Assembly: GCA_021463645.1 (NCBI GenBank)
Contig: JAJTYI010000003.1
Coordinates: forward strand, 1 to 38,341
Direction of reading: 5' to 3'
Source of the DNA: a bacterium
Lineage (GTDB): Bacteria; Patescibacteriota; Dojkabacteria; B142; OLB20
Length of the DNA stretch: 38,341 bases
In this document: positions 1 to 9,149 of the stretch, piece after piece
Layout of the letters: every line of letters begins with the position of its first letter
Numbering within the stretch: position 1 is the stretch's first letter
Program-made: the position numbers and the translations under genes
Notes under the pieces: generated by a model
What the model saw: the letters and a program-made list of their open reading frames with translations, nothing else
The model's database searches: none
What the model was told of the DNA's origin: nothing

Positions 1-105
1 AAATATGTGCTTTGTTTTGATACTTGTTTTTCATTTGCCAGACAATACATTTGAATGGATTATACCACTCTAAAGTTGTCTAGACCCAAATTATTTCTAT
101 AAAAC

Positions 106-1665
106 TTAATCCGTTACTGGTACGATTGCATCAATTTCAACACATACCTTCGAACTTGGTATTTCTCTTCGTCCGTTAGGTGCTGTGTAGGCTTGATTAC
201 ATACTAAATCGTTTTTACTTACAGCTTTAAAAGTGAATTCAAGTGTTAATTCTTCTCCTTCTTGAAGCGGACCAGTTAACTGTATCAAATTTAATAATTG
301 TTGAGGTTCAACAGGATTTTTTGGGAGGATCATTCCTGTGTCCATATCATTCATATCTTTAAAGAATAAACTTGTAACATCTATTTTTAGTTCGTTATGA
401 ACTAAAGTGACACTTTCCACTCGCATATCTGTTGTATAGATATCTCTCAAGTATAATTTTTCAATTACTTCTGTTCCAGTATTTTTGAAATTGACATTAA
501 AGATAATCAATTCACCCACTTGATATTTGAGTTTTCCAATAACTTCTTTGCTTATATTGAATCCAAACACGCTATCATCACCCATTACAGGGGGTGTTGG
601 TGTTATCACTGGTGTTGCAGTAACCGTTGGTGTAACTGTAATTGTAACTGTCGGTGTAACCGTAGGTGTTATTGTAGCTGTTACAGTCGGCGTAGGTGTA
701 ATAGTCACAGTAGGTGTAAATGTAGGTGTTGGAGTGGCTGTTGCGGTTGGTACAGGTGTACTTGTAGCTGTCGGGCTAGGAGTGACACTTGGTTCAGGCG
801 TAGCAGTAGCTGTTGGTTTAGGTGTAGCGGTAGCTGTTGGCTTCGGAGTCGCGGTAGCTGTTGGTTTAGGTGTAGCAGTAGCAGTTGGCTTCGGAGTAGC
901 AGTAGCAGTTGGTTTTGGAGTAGTGGTAGCAGTTGGCTTCGGAGTTGTGGTAGCCGTTGGTTTTGGTGTTGCAGTTGGAACAACTGGACTATATACTCTT
1001 AAATTATCAATTGATGAGGATCCACTAACGTGAATTACGAACTTAGAGACATCTCTTCCTTGTAGACCAGTATCTGCATGTCTTATATATTTATCAGGTA
1101 GATTTTGACCATTGTTCAAATCTAAGTCTATAGTAAAATCTGTTCCGTCCTTATAGAACATTTTAAGATAGTGATTATTTAGATGTCTTGATCCACCTAA
1201 TTGAGTATCAATCTCGTCACCAGCGTCTATGATATCAAATTCAATTCTTCTTAATGACCCAGAAGAAACATTGAAAATAAAGTCTCCTCCTTTGTATGTG
1301 TCATTGACTTGTGTTCCACCATCAGCTAAAACAATAGACTTCCCTTGACCTACTTGTAGATCATCTTCTCCTGTTACATAGGGGTCAATCACTTTCACTG
1401 CACTGATAGGAGTTGCTGTACTTCCATAGTCTTCGGAATTAACTTTATGAGAAACGTTTAATGATATATTTGTAGGTGAACCTGATATTAATGTAGTAAT
1501 AACATCCCCATTTTTCATATTATCGAATATCCATGAGAATTCATTTAAAGTGGATGTTGTTGATGCATTTAATGTTTTAGTATTTGAGGGCAACATCATC
1601 GCACTCACAGTTACAAACATCAAAAATGCAACTAAGGTTGTATAAATTGTAAGTAAGTTTTTCAT
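106..1665 (-). CDS. Secreted surface protein with Pro/Thr stalk and C-terminal DUF11-like domain
   Basis: This 519-residue protein starts with a hydrophobic segment (about residues 5-25) that should act as a signal peptide or signal anchor. Residues about 35-225 form an unrecognised beta-rich region. Residues about 225-362 are a low-complexity stalk of repeats such as KPTATATP. Residues about 363-519 resemble the DUF11/conserved-repeat fold of bacterial surface proteins ([19 protein letters not shown]). The C-terminal domain is closely related to that of the neighbouring 716-residue protein, and both end in VPVTD. There is no classical LPXTG motif plus hydrophobic tail. A TGATATAAT promoter lies just upstream of the ATG. 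I infer an extracellular adhesin or cell-surface structural protein; the substrate or partner is unknown. Confidence 0.8.
   Translation of the reverse strand: MKNLLTIYTTLVAFLMFVTVSAMMLPSNTKTLNASTTSTLNEFSWIFDNMKNGDVITTLISGSPTNISLNVSHKVNSEDYGSTATPISAVKVIDPYVTGEDDLQVGQGKSIVLADGGTQVNDTYKGGDFIFNVSSGSLRRIEFDIIDAGDEIDTQLGGSRHLNNHYLKMFYKDGTDFTIDLDLNNGQNLPDKYIRHADTGLQGRDVSKFVIHVSGSSSIDNLRVYSPVVPTATPKPTATTTPKPTATTTPKPTATATPKPTATATPKPTATATPKPTATATPKPTATATPEPSVTPSPTATSTPVPTATATPTPTFTPTVTITPTPTVTATITPTVTPTVTITVTPTVTATPVITPTPPVMGDDSVFGFNISKEVIGKLKYQVGELIIFNVNFKNTGTEVIEKLYLRDIYTTDMRVESVTLVHNELKIDVTSLFFKDMNDMDTGMILPKNPVEPQQLLNLIQLTGPLQEGEELTLEFTFKAVSKNDLVCNQAYTAPNGRREIPSSKVCVEIDAIVPVTD
797..985. repeat. 24-bp tandem repeats encoding a Pro/Thr stalk
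   Basis: About seven imperfect copies of a 24-bp unit encode TATATPKP-type octapeptides on the minus strand. Copies differ mostly at silent positions, so the array is older than a recent slippage event, although copy number may still vary. Confidence 0.85.
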
Positions 1666-1688
1666 ATATATAAGATTAATCTATATAC

Positions 1689-1694
1689 ATTATA
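1689..1694 (-). promoter_or_regulatory. Extended -10 promoter element
   Basis: On the minus strand the sequence reads TGTGATATAATGTATATA, with TATAAT preceded by TGA. It lies about 24 bases upstream of the ATG of the 519-residue surface protein. Nearly the same string precedes the sortase gene. No good -35 box was seen. Confidence 0.6.
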
Positions 1695-1744
1695 TCACAT
1701 AAATACCCATAATGTGCACAGGTATTAGTGATAGAAAAAATTTA

Positions 1745-1776
1745 CAAAAAAAGGGTGAACATAGTTCACCCTTTTG
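1745..1776 (-). terminator. Intrinsic terminator of the 716-residue surface protein gene
   Basis: Read on the minus strand, the arm AAGGGTGAAC and its partner GTTCACCCTT form a hairpin with a short loop, followed by a run of Ts. It starts about 20 bases after the stop codon of the upstream surface-protein gene, so the two surface-protein genes are likely separate transcription units. Confidence 0.85.
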
Positions 1777-1794
1777 GTTAGTTACTCATCTTTA

Positions 1795-3945
1795 TTAATC
1801 TGTTACAGGTACAACTGCATCAACTGATACACATACCTTTTGAGATGGTATTTCAGATCTATCGTTTGCACTTGCAAATGCTTGATTACAGACTTGAGAA
1901 TTTCTGGTTTGTGCTTTGAAAATAAATTCAAAGGTTGCACTATCACCAGGTTTCAAATCACCTGTGATTTCAGTAATGTCGAGAGTTTTCGTTCTGTCTT
2001 GTGGATCACGAGGTAAAATATTTCCACTTTCCATTTCACTGTCATTAGCAAAGAATTGGCTTGTAACATTTCTTCTAGTACCATTTTGTACTAAGTAGAT
2101 AGCTTCTACTCTCATATTTGTAGTGTAAACATCTCTCATTGTTATTTTGTTGATAATATCTGTACCCGAGTTTTCCAATGTTACTCTGTAAGTGACAAGT
2201 TCACCAACACTGTATTTATGATCTCCGACTATGGTTTTATCTACACTGAAGCCAAATATTGTGTCCTCACCCTTTACTCCAGGAGTTGGTGTGACTTCTG
2301 GTACTGTTGAAGGAGTAGGTGTAACAATGATCTGTTCTTTGTAGATTAATGCATCAATTGATAAATCTGTTCCTATTAGCATTATTTTTTCGGATAAACC
2401 TGTTTCTACATTTGCATTACTATCAAGCTCAGTATTGTTTCCAACGTAAGCTTCACTATATTTATAGTCAGCAGGTTTAAAGAATTTTATGTAATAGTTT
2501 GTATTACAGTCCAGTTCATCAAAAATATAGAAACCATAATCATTTGTAACCTCAGTAGCTAGCTTGTTCATTTGTTCGTCGTATAGTTCAACCTTAATAT
2601 TTTTTACACCTAGTTCATAAATGTCTTGTATACCATTTTTGTTCTGGTCGTAAACAACTCTATCTCCAATTTTACAGAGGATCACCACTGGTGTAGGAGA
2701 TGGTTCTGTTGTAGGTGTTGCGCTAGGCTTTGTTGTTGGAGTAGCGCTTGGTACCGTAGTAGGTGTTGGGCTAGGTATTATTGTAGGAGTTGGACTTGGA
2801 ACAACAGTAGGTGTTGCACTTGGTACAACTGTAGGTGTAGCGCTTGGCTTAGTAGTAGGTGTTGCACTAGGTTTTGTAGTTGGAGTTGTACTTGGCTTTG
2901 TGGTAGGTGTTACGCTTGGTGTTGGTGTATTAACTACTTCTTTTTTGTAAATAAGTGCATCAATTGAAAGATCAGTTCCAGTTAGATAAATCATGTCAGA
3001 TAATCCTGTCGAAACGTTTGCATTGCTGTCTAATTCTCTATTGTTTCCAACAAAGGGTTCACTGAAGATGTAATCAGCTGGTTTATAGAATTTCACATAA
3101 TAATTAGTATCACAATCTAATTCGTTAAATTCGTAAAAACCGTTTGAATTTGTGACTTTAGTACCTAACAAATCCATTCCTTCACTATATAATTCAACTT
3201 TGATGTTCATTACTCCAAGTTCGTAAATCTCTTGAAGTCCATTCTTGCTTTGATCGTATACGACTCTATCCCCTAATTTACAAAGTACAATTACCGGTGT
3301 AGGAGTTGCACTTGGTTTAGTTGTAGGAGTTGCGCTAGGCTTTGTAGTAGGAGTTGCACTTGGTTTTGTAGTAGGAGTTGCGCTTGGTTTTGTAGTAGGA
3401 GTTGCGCTTGGTTTTGTAGTAGGAGTTGCGCTTGGTTTTATAGTAGGAGTAGCACTTGGCTTTATTGTAGGAGTTGGGCTTGGTGTTCTAGTAGGTGTTG
3501 GAGTAGGTAAACATACTCTTGGTCCTAATCCACATGCTGTTCCCTCGCTTAAGAAATGTTCTTTTGTCTCTGTTTTTCCCCATTTGTACCATTGACTGTC
3601 TGTACCTGGAGTCGTTGCAGTTCGAGAACCTGATGGTGGAGTAGGAAGTCCTGGAATCATGTCTGGATAGTAGAACTCTCCATTCTCAGCTCTTTTAAGT
3701 GCTCTGTCTCTACATAGAAGCATACCTCCGATAGTTTTACCATTTACTACTTTAATAGTAGTATTTGTTCTGTAAGAAGGTTCTGTCCATCCATTACATT
3801 CGTCCCAACCAGATGTTTGATCATCTATGGCTGCTTCTGCAGTTTTGAAGGGTGAACTTACTAAGGTAATTTGGAGCACAAACATTATACTTGCTACTAT
3901 AAAGGTGTACAGAAGCAAATATCTTTTGGCTTTTGTATTAGACAT
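1795..3945 (-). CDS. Secreted surface protein with two SdrD B-like domains and Pro/Thr stalks
   Basis: This 716-residue protein has an N-terminal hydrophobic segment (about residues 9-30) and then a short cysteine-containing domain (about 40-150). Two SdrD B-like domains follow (about 216-335 and 419-539), each with the GDRVVYDQ.KNG.Q start and YYxKF core typical of calcium-binding stalk domains in Gram-positive adhesins. They are separated by TPTTKPSA-type repeats. Residues about 558-716 are a DUF11-like domain related to that of the downstream surface protein, ending in the same VPVTD. No LPXTG-plus-tail signal is present. Next to it, on the opposite strand, is a sortase gene. I infer a long fibrous cell-surface protein; attachment mode and ligand are not visible. 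Confidence 0.82.
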   Translation of the reverse strand: MSNTKAKRYLLLYTFIVASIMFVLQITLVSSPFKTAEAAIDDQTSGWDECNGWTEPSYRTNTTIKVVNGKTIGGMLLCRDRALKRAENGEFYYPDMIPGLPTPPSGSRTATTPGTDSQWYKWGKTETKEHFLSEGTACGLGPRVCLPTPTPTRTPSPTPTIKPSATPTIKPSATPTTKPSATPTTKPSATPTTKPSATPTTKPSATPTTKPSATPTPVIVLCKLGDRVVYDQSKNGLQEIYELGVMNIKVELYSEGMDLLGTKVTNSNGFYEFNELDCDTNYYVKFYKPADYIFSEPFVGNNRELDSNANVSTGLSDMIYLTGTDLSIDALIYKKEVVNTPTPSVTPTTKPSTTPTTKPSATPTTKPSATPTVVPSATPTVVPSPTPTIIPSPTPTTVPSATPTTKPSATPTTEPSPTPVVILCKIGDRVVYDQNKNGIQDIYELGVKNIKVELYDEQMNKLATEVTNDYGFYIFDELDCNTNYYIKFFKPADYKYSEAYVGNNTELDSNANVETGLSEKIMLIGTDLSIDALIYKEQIIVTPTPSTVPEVTPTPGVKGEDTIFGFSVDKTIVGDHKYSVGELVTYRVTLENSGTDIINKITMRDVYTTNMRVEAIYLVQNGTRRNVTSQFFANDSEMESGNILPRDPQDRTKTLDITEITGDLKPGDSATFEFIFKAQTRNSQVCNQAFASANDRSEIPSQKVCVSVDAVVPVTD
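2690..2925. repeat. 24-bp tandem repeats, stalk 2
   Basis: Imperfect 24-bp units encode TPTTKPSA/TPTVVPSA-type octapeptides between the second SdrD B-like domain and the first. Confidence 0.8.
3295..3495. repeat. 24-bp tandem repeats, stalk 1
   Basis: About eight units of the type GGAGTTGCGCTTGGTTTTGT plus four bases. Two or three neighbouring copies are almost identical, which suggests recent expansion or homogenisation. They encode TPTTKPSA repeats on the minus strand. Confidence 0.85.
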
Positions 3946-4078
3946 GATTGTGAAAAGTAATAACTATAGATAACTAAAGTATGGGGAGCATCACTATTTT
4001 AACACTTCTTACTTTCCAAAGTCAAAGTTGAGAAGATTGGCAACCTTAAAATTTGAACAGGGTTATCATTTATTATGA

Positions 4079-4084
4079 TATAAT
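4079..4084 (+). promoter_or_regulatory. Extended -10 promoter of the sortase gene, probably leaderless
   Basis: TGATATAAT ends only six bases before the ATG at 4091. Transcription would begin at or next to the start codon, giving a leaderless mRNA. A weak -35-like TTGAAC lies at 4053-4058, with a longer than usual spacing of 20 bases. Confidence 0.6.
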
Positions 4085-4090
4085 GTATAT

Positions 4091-4813
4091 ATGGAAAATC
4101 TATTAAAAAACAAATCAAAAAAACTTGTGATTGCAGGAGTAGTGATACTGCTAGTACTAATTGTTATTGTTGCTGTTTTTTCTTTTAGTGAAAAAAGACA
4201 GCCAGAACAAAATGTCAAAGGCGAGTCAACACTTAAACCAATTACTTTCGAACACAAGAGTACGATTGAAACTATAAACTCTAACTTTGAGATACCTACT
4301 GAGACATCTGGTGTAAAAGCTGCTACTACTGATAAAGAAGATAAATCTTTGGTTGATAAAGAATCACCGGTTGTGAACAATTCCAACGCTGTAGTTGTGG
4401 AAAGTATGGGGGTAAACACTCTTGTTATTCCACGTCTCAATGTCAGAACATCGGTAATAGAAGGTATTGATGGAGAAAAAGCAATTCATGAAGGTGCTTG
4501 GCTTTACCCAAACTCTTATGAAGGTGAAGGGGAGAAAATATTACTTGGACACAGAAGATTTTGGGGTGCTGATGATCCACGTTCATTTTGGAATCTAGAT
4601 CAATTAAAGCAAGGCGACACTATTCATTATTCCGATGCAAAAGGTAATGTCTATAATTACGCTGTTAAATCAGTTGTTGTCAGAAATGCAGGAGATTTGT
4701 CTACACTCAAGCCATCAAAGGAGAATATAATCAAAGTTATTTCCTGTTCTACAGCTGATGGTTCAGCAGGATCTTCAGAGAAGAGGATCGTTGTAATCGC
4801 CACTCAGATTTAA
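4091..4813 (+). CDS. Sortase-family transpeptidase
   Basis: A 240-residue membrane-anchored sortase. Residues about 11-32 form one transmembrane segment, followed by a linker and the sortase beta-barrel from about residue 110. The catalytic triad is visible: His154 in LLGHRRF, Cys219 in VISCST and Arg232 in KRIVV. The cysteine motif VISCST departs from the usual TLxTC. It stands divergent to the two surface-protein genes, which are its obvious candidate substrates, and has its own strong extended -10 promoter and terminator. Family assignment is firm. The class (D/E-like) and the sorting signal it uses are not clear, because neither neighbour carries a standard LPXTG tail. Confidence 0.9.
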   Translation: MENLLKNKSKKLVIAGVVILLVLIVIVAVFSFSEKRQPEQNVKGESTLKPITFEHKSTIETINSNFEIPTETSGVKAATTDKEDKSLVDKESPVVNNSNAVVVESMGVNTLVIPRLNVRTSVIEGIDGEKAIHEGAWLYPNSYEGEGEKILLGHRRFWGADDPRSFWNLDQLKQGDTIHYSDAKGNVYNYAVKSVVVRNAGDLSTLKPSKENIIKVISCSTADGSAGSSEKRIVVIATQI

Positions 4814-4838
4814 TTATCCACGGATATTCATTATTTGT

Positions 4839-4859
4839 AACTCCGTTTGGAGTTTTTTT
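4839..4859 (+). terminator. Intrinsic terminator after the sortase gene
   Basis: The stem AACTCC / GGAGTT with a GTTT loop runs directly into seven Ts, 26 bases after the sortase stop codon. It separates the sortase unit from secA. Confidence 0.9.
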
Positions 4860-4930
4860 ATATAATCCCGATAATCAATATTTGGTGTTTATGTTAATAT
4901 AAACCTACTATTTTTCAATTCTATTAGATT

Positions 4931-7861
4931 ATGATAAAAGGAATATTTTCACGGTTTTTAAACCCAAATCAAAGAGCTTTAAAGGATGTTGAACCTCTAG
5001 TCGAAGAGATCCTTGCAAAAGAAGATGAATACAAAGACAAAAGTATTGAGGATATGCGCAAACAGGTAAATGTTATCAGAGAAGAATTAAAAGAATTAAT
5101 CGACACTATCCCTCCGATGGCAAGAATGCCATTAGCAAACGAAGAGTTTAAAAAATATGAATCCACAGAGAAGAAAATTCGAGATTTACTACAATCAAAC
5201 GTAGTGGATTTTTTCGCAATGTTGCGAGAAATTAATAGACGAAAATTAGGTAAACCACATTATCCGGTTCAGCTAAAAGCAGCAACTATTTTAGCAAAAG
5301 GTCACAGTCTGACAGAATTAAGAACTGGAGAAGGAAAAACACAGGTATTCCATTTACCAGCAGCATTATATGGATTAACAGGGAGAGGAAGTCATGTAAT
5401 TACTGTTAATGACTACTTAGCAAGGCGTGATGGAGAATACGCTGGACATGCTTTTTCTGATTTAGGAATTAGTGTCGGGGTAATTACTCCTCAAGCGTCA
5501 TATAAATTTGTTCCTGATGACCAGCTAAAAGCAACTAAAGGTGAAGATGCTCAAAAAGAAAGAGACAGCCTTGATATTTCGAAGCTTAGTGATATGAAAG
5601 GCATCAATTTAATGGAGTGTAGTAAAAAAGAAGCGTATGAACAGGATGTCCTTTATGCAACAAATAACGAGGTTGGATTCGACTACCTTAGAGATAATAT
5701 GGTCTTTGATATAGAAGAAAGGGTCCAAAAGGAACTGTATTTCTGTATAGTTGACGAAGCGGATAGTATTTTGATTGATGAAGCAAGGACACCTCTTATA
5801 ATATCAGCACCTGCAGAAGCCTCAAATGACCTTTATGAAAAGTTTGCCAAAGTTGTGAAAAATCTCAAAGTTGATAAACACTATAACGTGGATGAGAAAG
5901 TTCGATCGGTAACTCTGACTGACGAAGGTGTAGAATATGTCGAGAATTTACTTGGTGTAAAAAATCTTTGGGAAGATTACAGACTTGCTCATCACTTGGA
6001 TAATGCTTTAAAAGCTGAAGTCTTATATAAGGTTGATGATGATTATTTAATAAAAGACGGAGAGATTTTGATTGTGGATGAGTTTACAGGTAGGGTACTT
6101 GCAGGTAGACGTTATTCAGAAGGACTCCATCAAGCAATCGAAGCGAAAGAAGGTGTGGAAATCAAACGTGAGTCAAAGACCATGGCAACCATAACTTTCC
6201 AGAACTATTTCAAACTTTACAAGGTCCTCTCAGGAGGTTCAGGTACTATTCTTACAGAAGCCGAGGAGTTCTATAAAATATATAATTTAGATTCATTTGA
6301 AATTCCAACAAATAAACCGATAATCAGAGAAGACTTAACAGATAAAGTTTATAAAGATAGAAAAGCAAAATTTAATGCTGTTGCAGAGTCCATCGTGGAA
6401 ATCCACAAAACAGGACAACCTATTCTGGTAGGTACTGCATCAATTGAAGACTCTGAATACTTGTCAGGGATCTTGGACAAGAAAAATGTTGAACATGAGG
6501 TGCTAAATGCAAAATTCCATGAGCGTGAAGCTTCTATTGTAGCAAATGCAGGACTGAAAAATGCAGTCACAGTAGCAACTAATATGGCAGGTAGAGGTAC
6601 AGACATCCCTCTGGGTGACGGTGTTACTGATTTGGGTGGACTTTACATAATAGGTACACAAAGGCATGAAGCTAGACGTGTTGATAATCAGCTTAGAGGT
6701 AGAGGAGGTAGACAGGGAGATCCAGGTATTACACAGTTCTACACAGCTCTTGATGACGAAATCATGCGAATACAGGGTGGTGAGATTGTAAGTAAATTAA
6801 TGACCGCAACTAAATTGCCAGACGACATGCCAATTGAGTCTAAAATTATCGGTAGATCGATAGAAACTGCACAGAAGAAAATGGAAGGAGCCCACTTTGA
6901 TACTCGAAAGCGAGTTGTCGACTACGACAACGTTATTAACCAACAAAGAGAGATATTCTATCTTCGAAGACTAAACTTGCTCTCGTTGTCTGCTGATGCA
7001 CTAAATAAGGATGATAAAGAAAAATCAAAAGAAGCACTTGAGGCCATTAAATTGAAAATAAAAGATTTATTAAATCAGGAAGTTGAGTTTCTGATTAACG
7101 AACACTTTTTGGAACAGAGGGAAGACAAGATTGATAAAATAAAATTAATAAACGATTTTGCTGATTTGGCAGTGGATAGAGATTTAATAAACGCTTATGA
7201 GAAAGTAAGTGAAACGAAACTTTCCAAAAAAGACCTAAAATCTTTGGAAGTTGAATTTGAAAAGATTGGAATAGCTAAAATTAAAAAAATCTTAACCGAT
7301 ACTATTGATGAGCTTTTAGAAACAAAGTTCAAAGAGTTTGATGAAGCACTTCCAGAAATCTATAAGATTGTGAATCTACAAATTATGGATCAACTATGGA
7401 CAGATCACCTCGATGCGATGGGAGATTTGAGAGAAGGTATAGGTCTACGTGGTTATGCGCAGAGAGATCCTTTAGTTGAATATAAAAATGAAGCTTATCA
7501 ATTATTTGAAAAATTTATTAATAGTATCAATTCACAGTTCGCAAGAAGAATATTAAAAATTAGAGCAGTAGCAAAACCGAAAGTAGAGAAGAAAATGTTA
7601 ACAAATAGTGAGGAAATTGACGAAGTATCGAACGAAACTCGTGAGATGGAAACTTCAGCACCCAAGATTAATGTTCAAAACAACAGAGTTCTTCGTGAGT
7701 TAGAACAAGCAGCTAGGAAAAATATTCAAACAAATGACACATCTCGGGAAGAAACCAAGGTGAATAAACATGTCATAGGCCGAAATGATCCATGTCCATG
7801 TGGCTCTGGTTTGAAATACAAAAAGTGTGGACTGATAAATTCACCTAAACATAAGGTTTAA
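4931..7861 (+). CDS. secA: Preprotein translocase ATPase SecA
   Basis: SecA drives proteins through the SecYEG channel by ATP hydrolysis. At 976 residues it is complete: Walker A at R131-TGEGKT-137, DEAD-type Walker B at D275-EAD, FDYLRDNM, the GRGTDIPLG helicase motif, and QLRGRGGRQGDPG. The C-terminus carries a SEC-C zinc motif (RNDPCPCGSGLKYKKCG). Compared with E. coli SecA, about 40 extra residues separate VGVI from YATNNEVGFDYLRDNM. The usual GMTGTA segment reads GGSGTI. The zinc motif shows only three cysteines (955, 957, 966); the usual fourth C/H ligand next to Cys966 is Gly. A beta-helix lipoprotein gene starts five bases after its stop codon, suggesting cotranscription. Confidence 0.98.
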   Translation: MIKGIFSRFLNPNQRALKDVEPLVEEILAKEDEYKDKSIEDMRKQVNVIREELKELIDTIPPMARMPLANEEFKKYESTEKKIRDLLQSNVVDFFAMLREINRRKLGKPHYPVQLKAATILAKGHSLTELRTGEGKTQVFHLPAALYGLTGRGSHVITVNDYLARRDGEYAGHAFSDLGISVGVITPQASYKFVPDDQLKATKGEDAQKERDSLDISKLSDMKGINLMECSKKEAYEQDVLYATNNEVGFDYLRDNMVFDIEERVQKELYFCIVDEADSILIDEARTPLIISAPAEASNDLYEKFAKVVKNLKVDKHYNVDEKVRSVTLTDEGVEYVENLLGVKNLWEDYRLAHHLDNALKAEVLYKVDDDYLIKDGEILIVDEFTGRVLAGRRYSEGLHQAIEAKEGVEIKRESKTMATITFQNYFKLYKVLSGGSGTILTEAEEFYKIYNLDSFEIPTNKPIIREDLTDKVYKDRKAKFNAVAESIVEIHKTGQPILVGTASIEDSEYLSGILDKKNVEHEVLNAKFHEREASIVANAGLKNAVTVATNMAGRGTDIPLGDGVTDLGGLYIIGTQRHEARRVDNQLRGRGGRQGDPGITQFYTALDDEIMRIQGGEIVSKLMTATKLPDDMPIESKIIGRSIETAQKKMEGAHFDTRKRVVDYDNVINQQREIFYLRRLNLLSLSADALNKDDKEKSKEALEAIKLKIKDLLNQEVEFLINEHFLEQREDKIDKIKLINDFADLAVDRDLINAYEKVSETKLSKKDLKSLEVEFEKIGIAKIKKILTDTIDELLETKFKEFDEALPEIYKIVNLQIMDQLWTDHLDAMGDLREGIGLRGYAQRDPLVEYKNEAYQLFEKFINSINSQFARRILKIRAVAKPKVEKKMLTNSEEIDEVSNETREMETSAPKINVQNNRVLRELEQAARKNIQTNDTSREETKVNKHVIGRNDPCPCGSGLKYKKCGLINSPKHKV

Positions 7862-7865
7862 AAAG

Positions 7866-9149
7866 TTGTCACAAGAAACTCTAACACGAAGATGGACAAA
7901 ACAATTGTTAATGGCAAGTCTTCTTGCATTAGCAATGGTTGCTTGCGATGGGAAAGTTAGTAACTTACCTACAGCGTTCATACCAGAAGTCTCTGGACAG
8001 ACAAGCTCATCCCATGAAGCACTGAATACACATGTTTTTACAGTGACAAATCCAGTTGAGTTAGAAAGTGCTGTTCGGATAATAAATGAATCAGTCGATG
8101 ATTCGGTTAATTATGAAATAAATATTACTCGTGGAGAATACAATCTGGGTAGACAAATCACAGAAGTTGAAAGTAAGCACTTAGACGATGACCAAAGGCA
8201 TCAGGTTTCAGCGGGATTAGTTATTAATACTAATTCGAATCTTACTATAAGAGCGGCAGAGTCAAATAACAAACCTGTATTTAGAGTTGATGGTTTAAAT
8301 AACGATGTCGGAATTTTGATAAATGGTTTGGGTTCGGTAACTATTGAGAACATTGAGATTCATACCATAGAAGGCCCTGCTAATCCAGTTGATAATCCTA
8401 TCGATACAAGCAATTCTGTCAGAGCTGCTTTATATATCGGAGGTGACCAAATATCTGCAAAAAGAGTGAAAATTGAAGGAGTTAGTTGCTTTGATAATGT
8501 AGATAGAAGTGCTTTCCAGGACGAATTAAATGTAGAATATTCAGGAATAATTATCAAGCATGCACAAAGAGCTGATATTGAAAATGTTAGACTCGAAAGG
8601 TTTTATGGTGATGGAGTATCACTCTTTGATGTTTTTTCTGCATATCTAAGTAATCTTCACATTATTAGAGATGGCTCACGTTTAAGGTCTGGAGTTGTTG
8701 TTGGTATGATTGCGACAGGAACATCATTCTTGGAGATTAACAATCTTTACGCAGAGGGTTTTTATAAAGGAATAAATATTTGGCCTTCAAATGGTTTTGA
8801 AGTTGAACAAAATACAGTAGTTCTGAAAAACGCTGAGTTTGTTAATAATTCTGCAGAAATGTTCTATCTCGTAAACGCCGCAGGTGGCGGAGTGGAGTTA
8901 ATCAATGTAAAAAACCGAGGAATATATGGAGTCGCATTCCCTATATTACAGGCTAATAATGCTGAGATAGAAAATTCGGAATTTACCTTATTACCTAGAG
9001 ACCCCTTTTGGGTATATCCTGAAATTTGGCCTCCGTATGTTGTTCGTGCTAATACTTCAAGAGTAATAAATAGTAGTATAATTAACCATCTGCACTTATT
9101 GCCTGAAGTACAAGAAACATTAAGAAATCAAGGATTTAGTTTAAATTAA
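7866..9149 (+). CDS. Beta-helix (pectate-lyase-like) lipoprotein
   Basis: The start is a TTG five bases after the secA stop. It gives a basic N-terminus (TRRWTK), a hydrophobic segment and a lipobox-like MVAC with Cys27, as in a lipoprotein signal peptide. Starting at the later ATG (residue 16) would remove the positive region, so I prefer TTG. The rest of the 427 residues shows the periodic NxxIxxA/ENxxI pattern of a right-handed parallel beta-helix (for example VTIENIEIHTIEG, ADIENVRLERFYGDG), as in pectate lyases and related surface proteins. No enzymatic residues can be assigned. The stop overlaps the rarA start by one base, so it probably sits in a secA-lipoprotein-rarA operon. Substrate unknown. 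Confidence 0.75.
   Translation: MSQETLTRRWTKQLLMASLLALAMVACDGKVSNLPTAFIPEVSGQTSSSHEALNTHVFTVTNPVELESAVRIINESVDDSVNYEINITRGEYNLGRQITEVESKHLDDDQRHQVSAGLVINTNSNLTIRAAESNNKPVFRVDGLNNDVGILINGLGSVTIENIEIHTIEGPANPVDNPIDTSNSVRAALYIGGDQISAKRVKIEGVSCFDNVDRSAFQDELNVEYSGIIIKHAQRADIENVRLERFYGDGVSLFDVFSAYLSNLHIIRDGSRLRSGVVVGMIATGTSFLEINNLYAEGFYKGINIWPSNGFEVEQNTVVLKNAEFVNNSAEMFYLVNAAGGGVELINVKNRGIYGVAFPILQANNAEIENSEFTLLPRDPFWVYPEIWPPYVVRANTSRVINSSIINHLHLLPEVQETLRNQGFSLN

Noticed and set aside
520-1033. Plus-strand frames of 160-168 residues rich in Val/Gly or Cys/Trp/Arg
   Set aside because: They are antisense readings of the Pro/Thr repeat stalk; the composition follows from the repeat and not from selection.
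2626-2967. Plus-strand Trp/Cys-rich frame
   Set aside because: Antisense of the second stalk repeat of the 716-residue surface protein.
3295-3495. Tandem repeats considered as a CRISPR array
   Set aside because: Repeats are contiguous 24-bp units with no spacers, and they are in frame within a gene.
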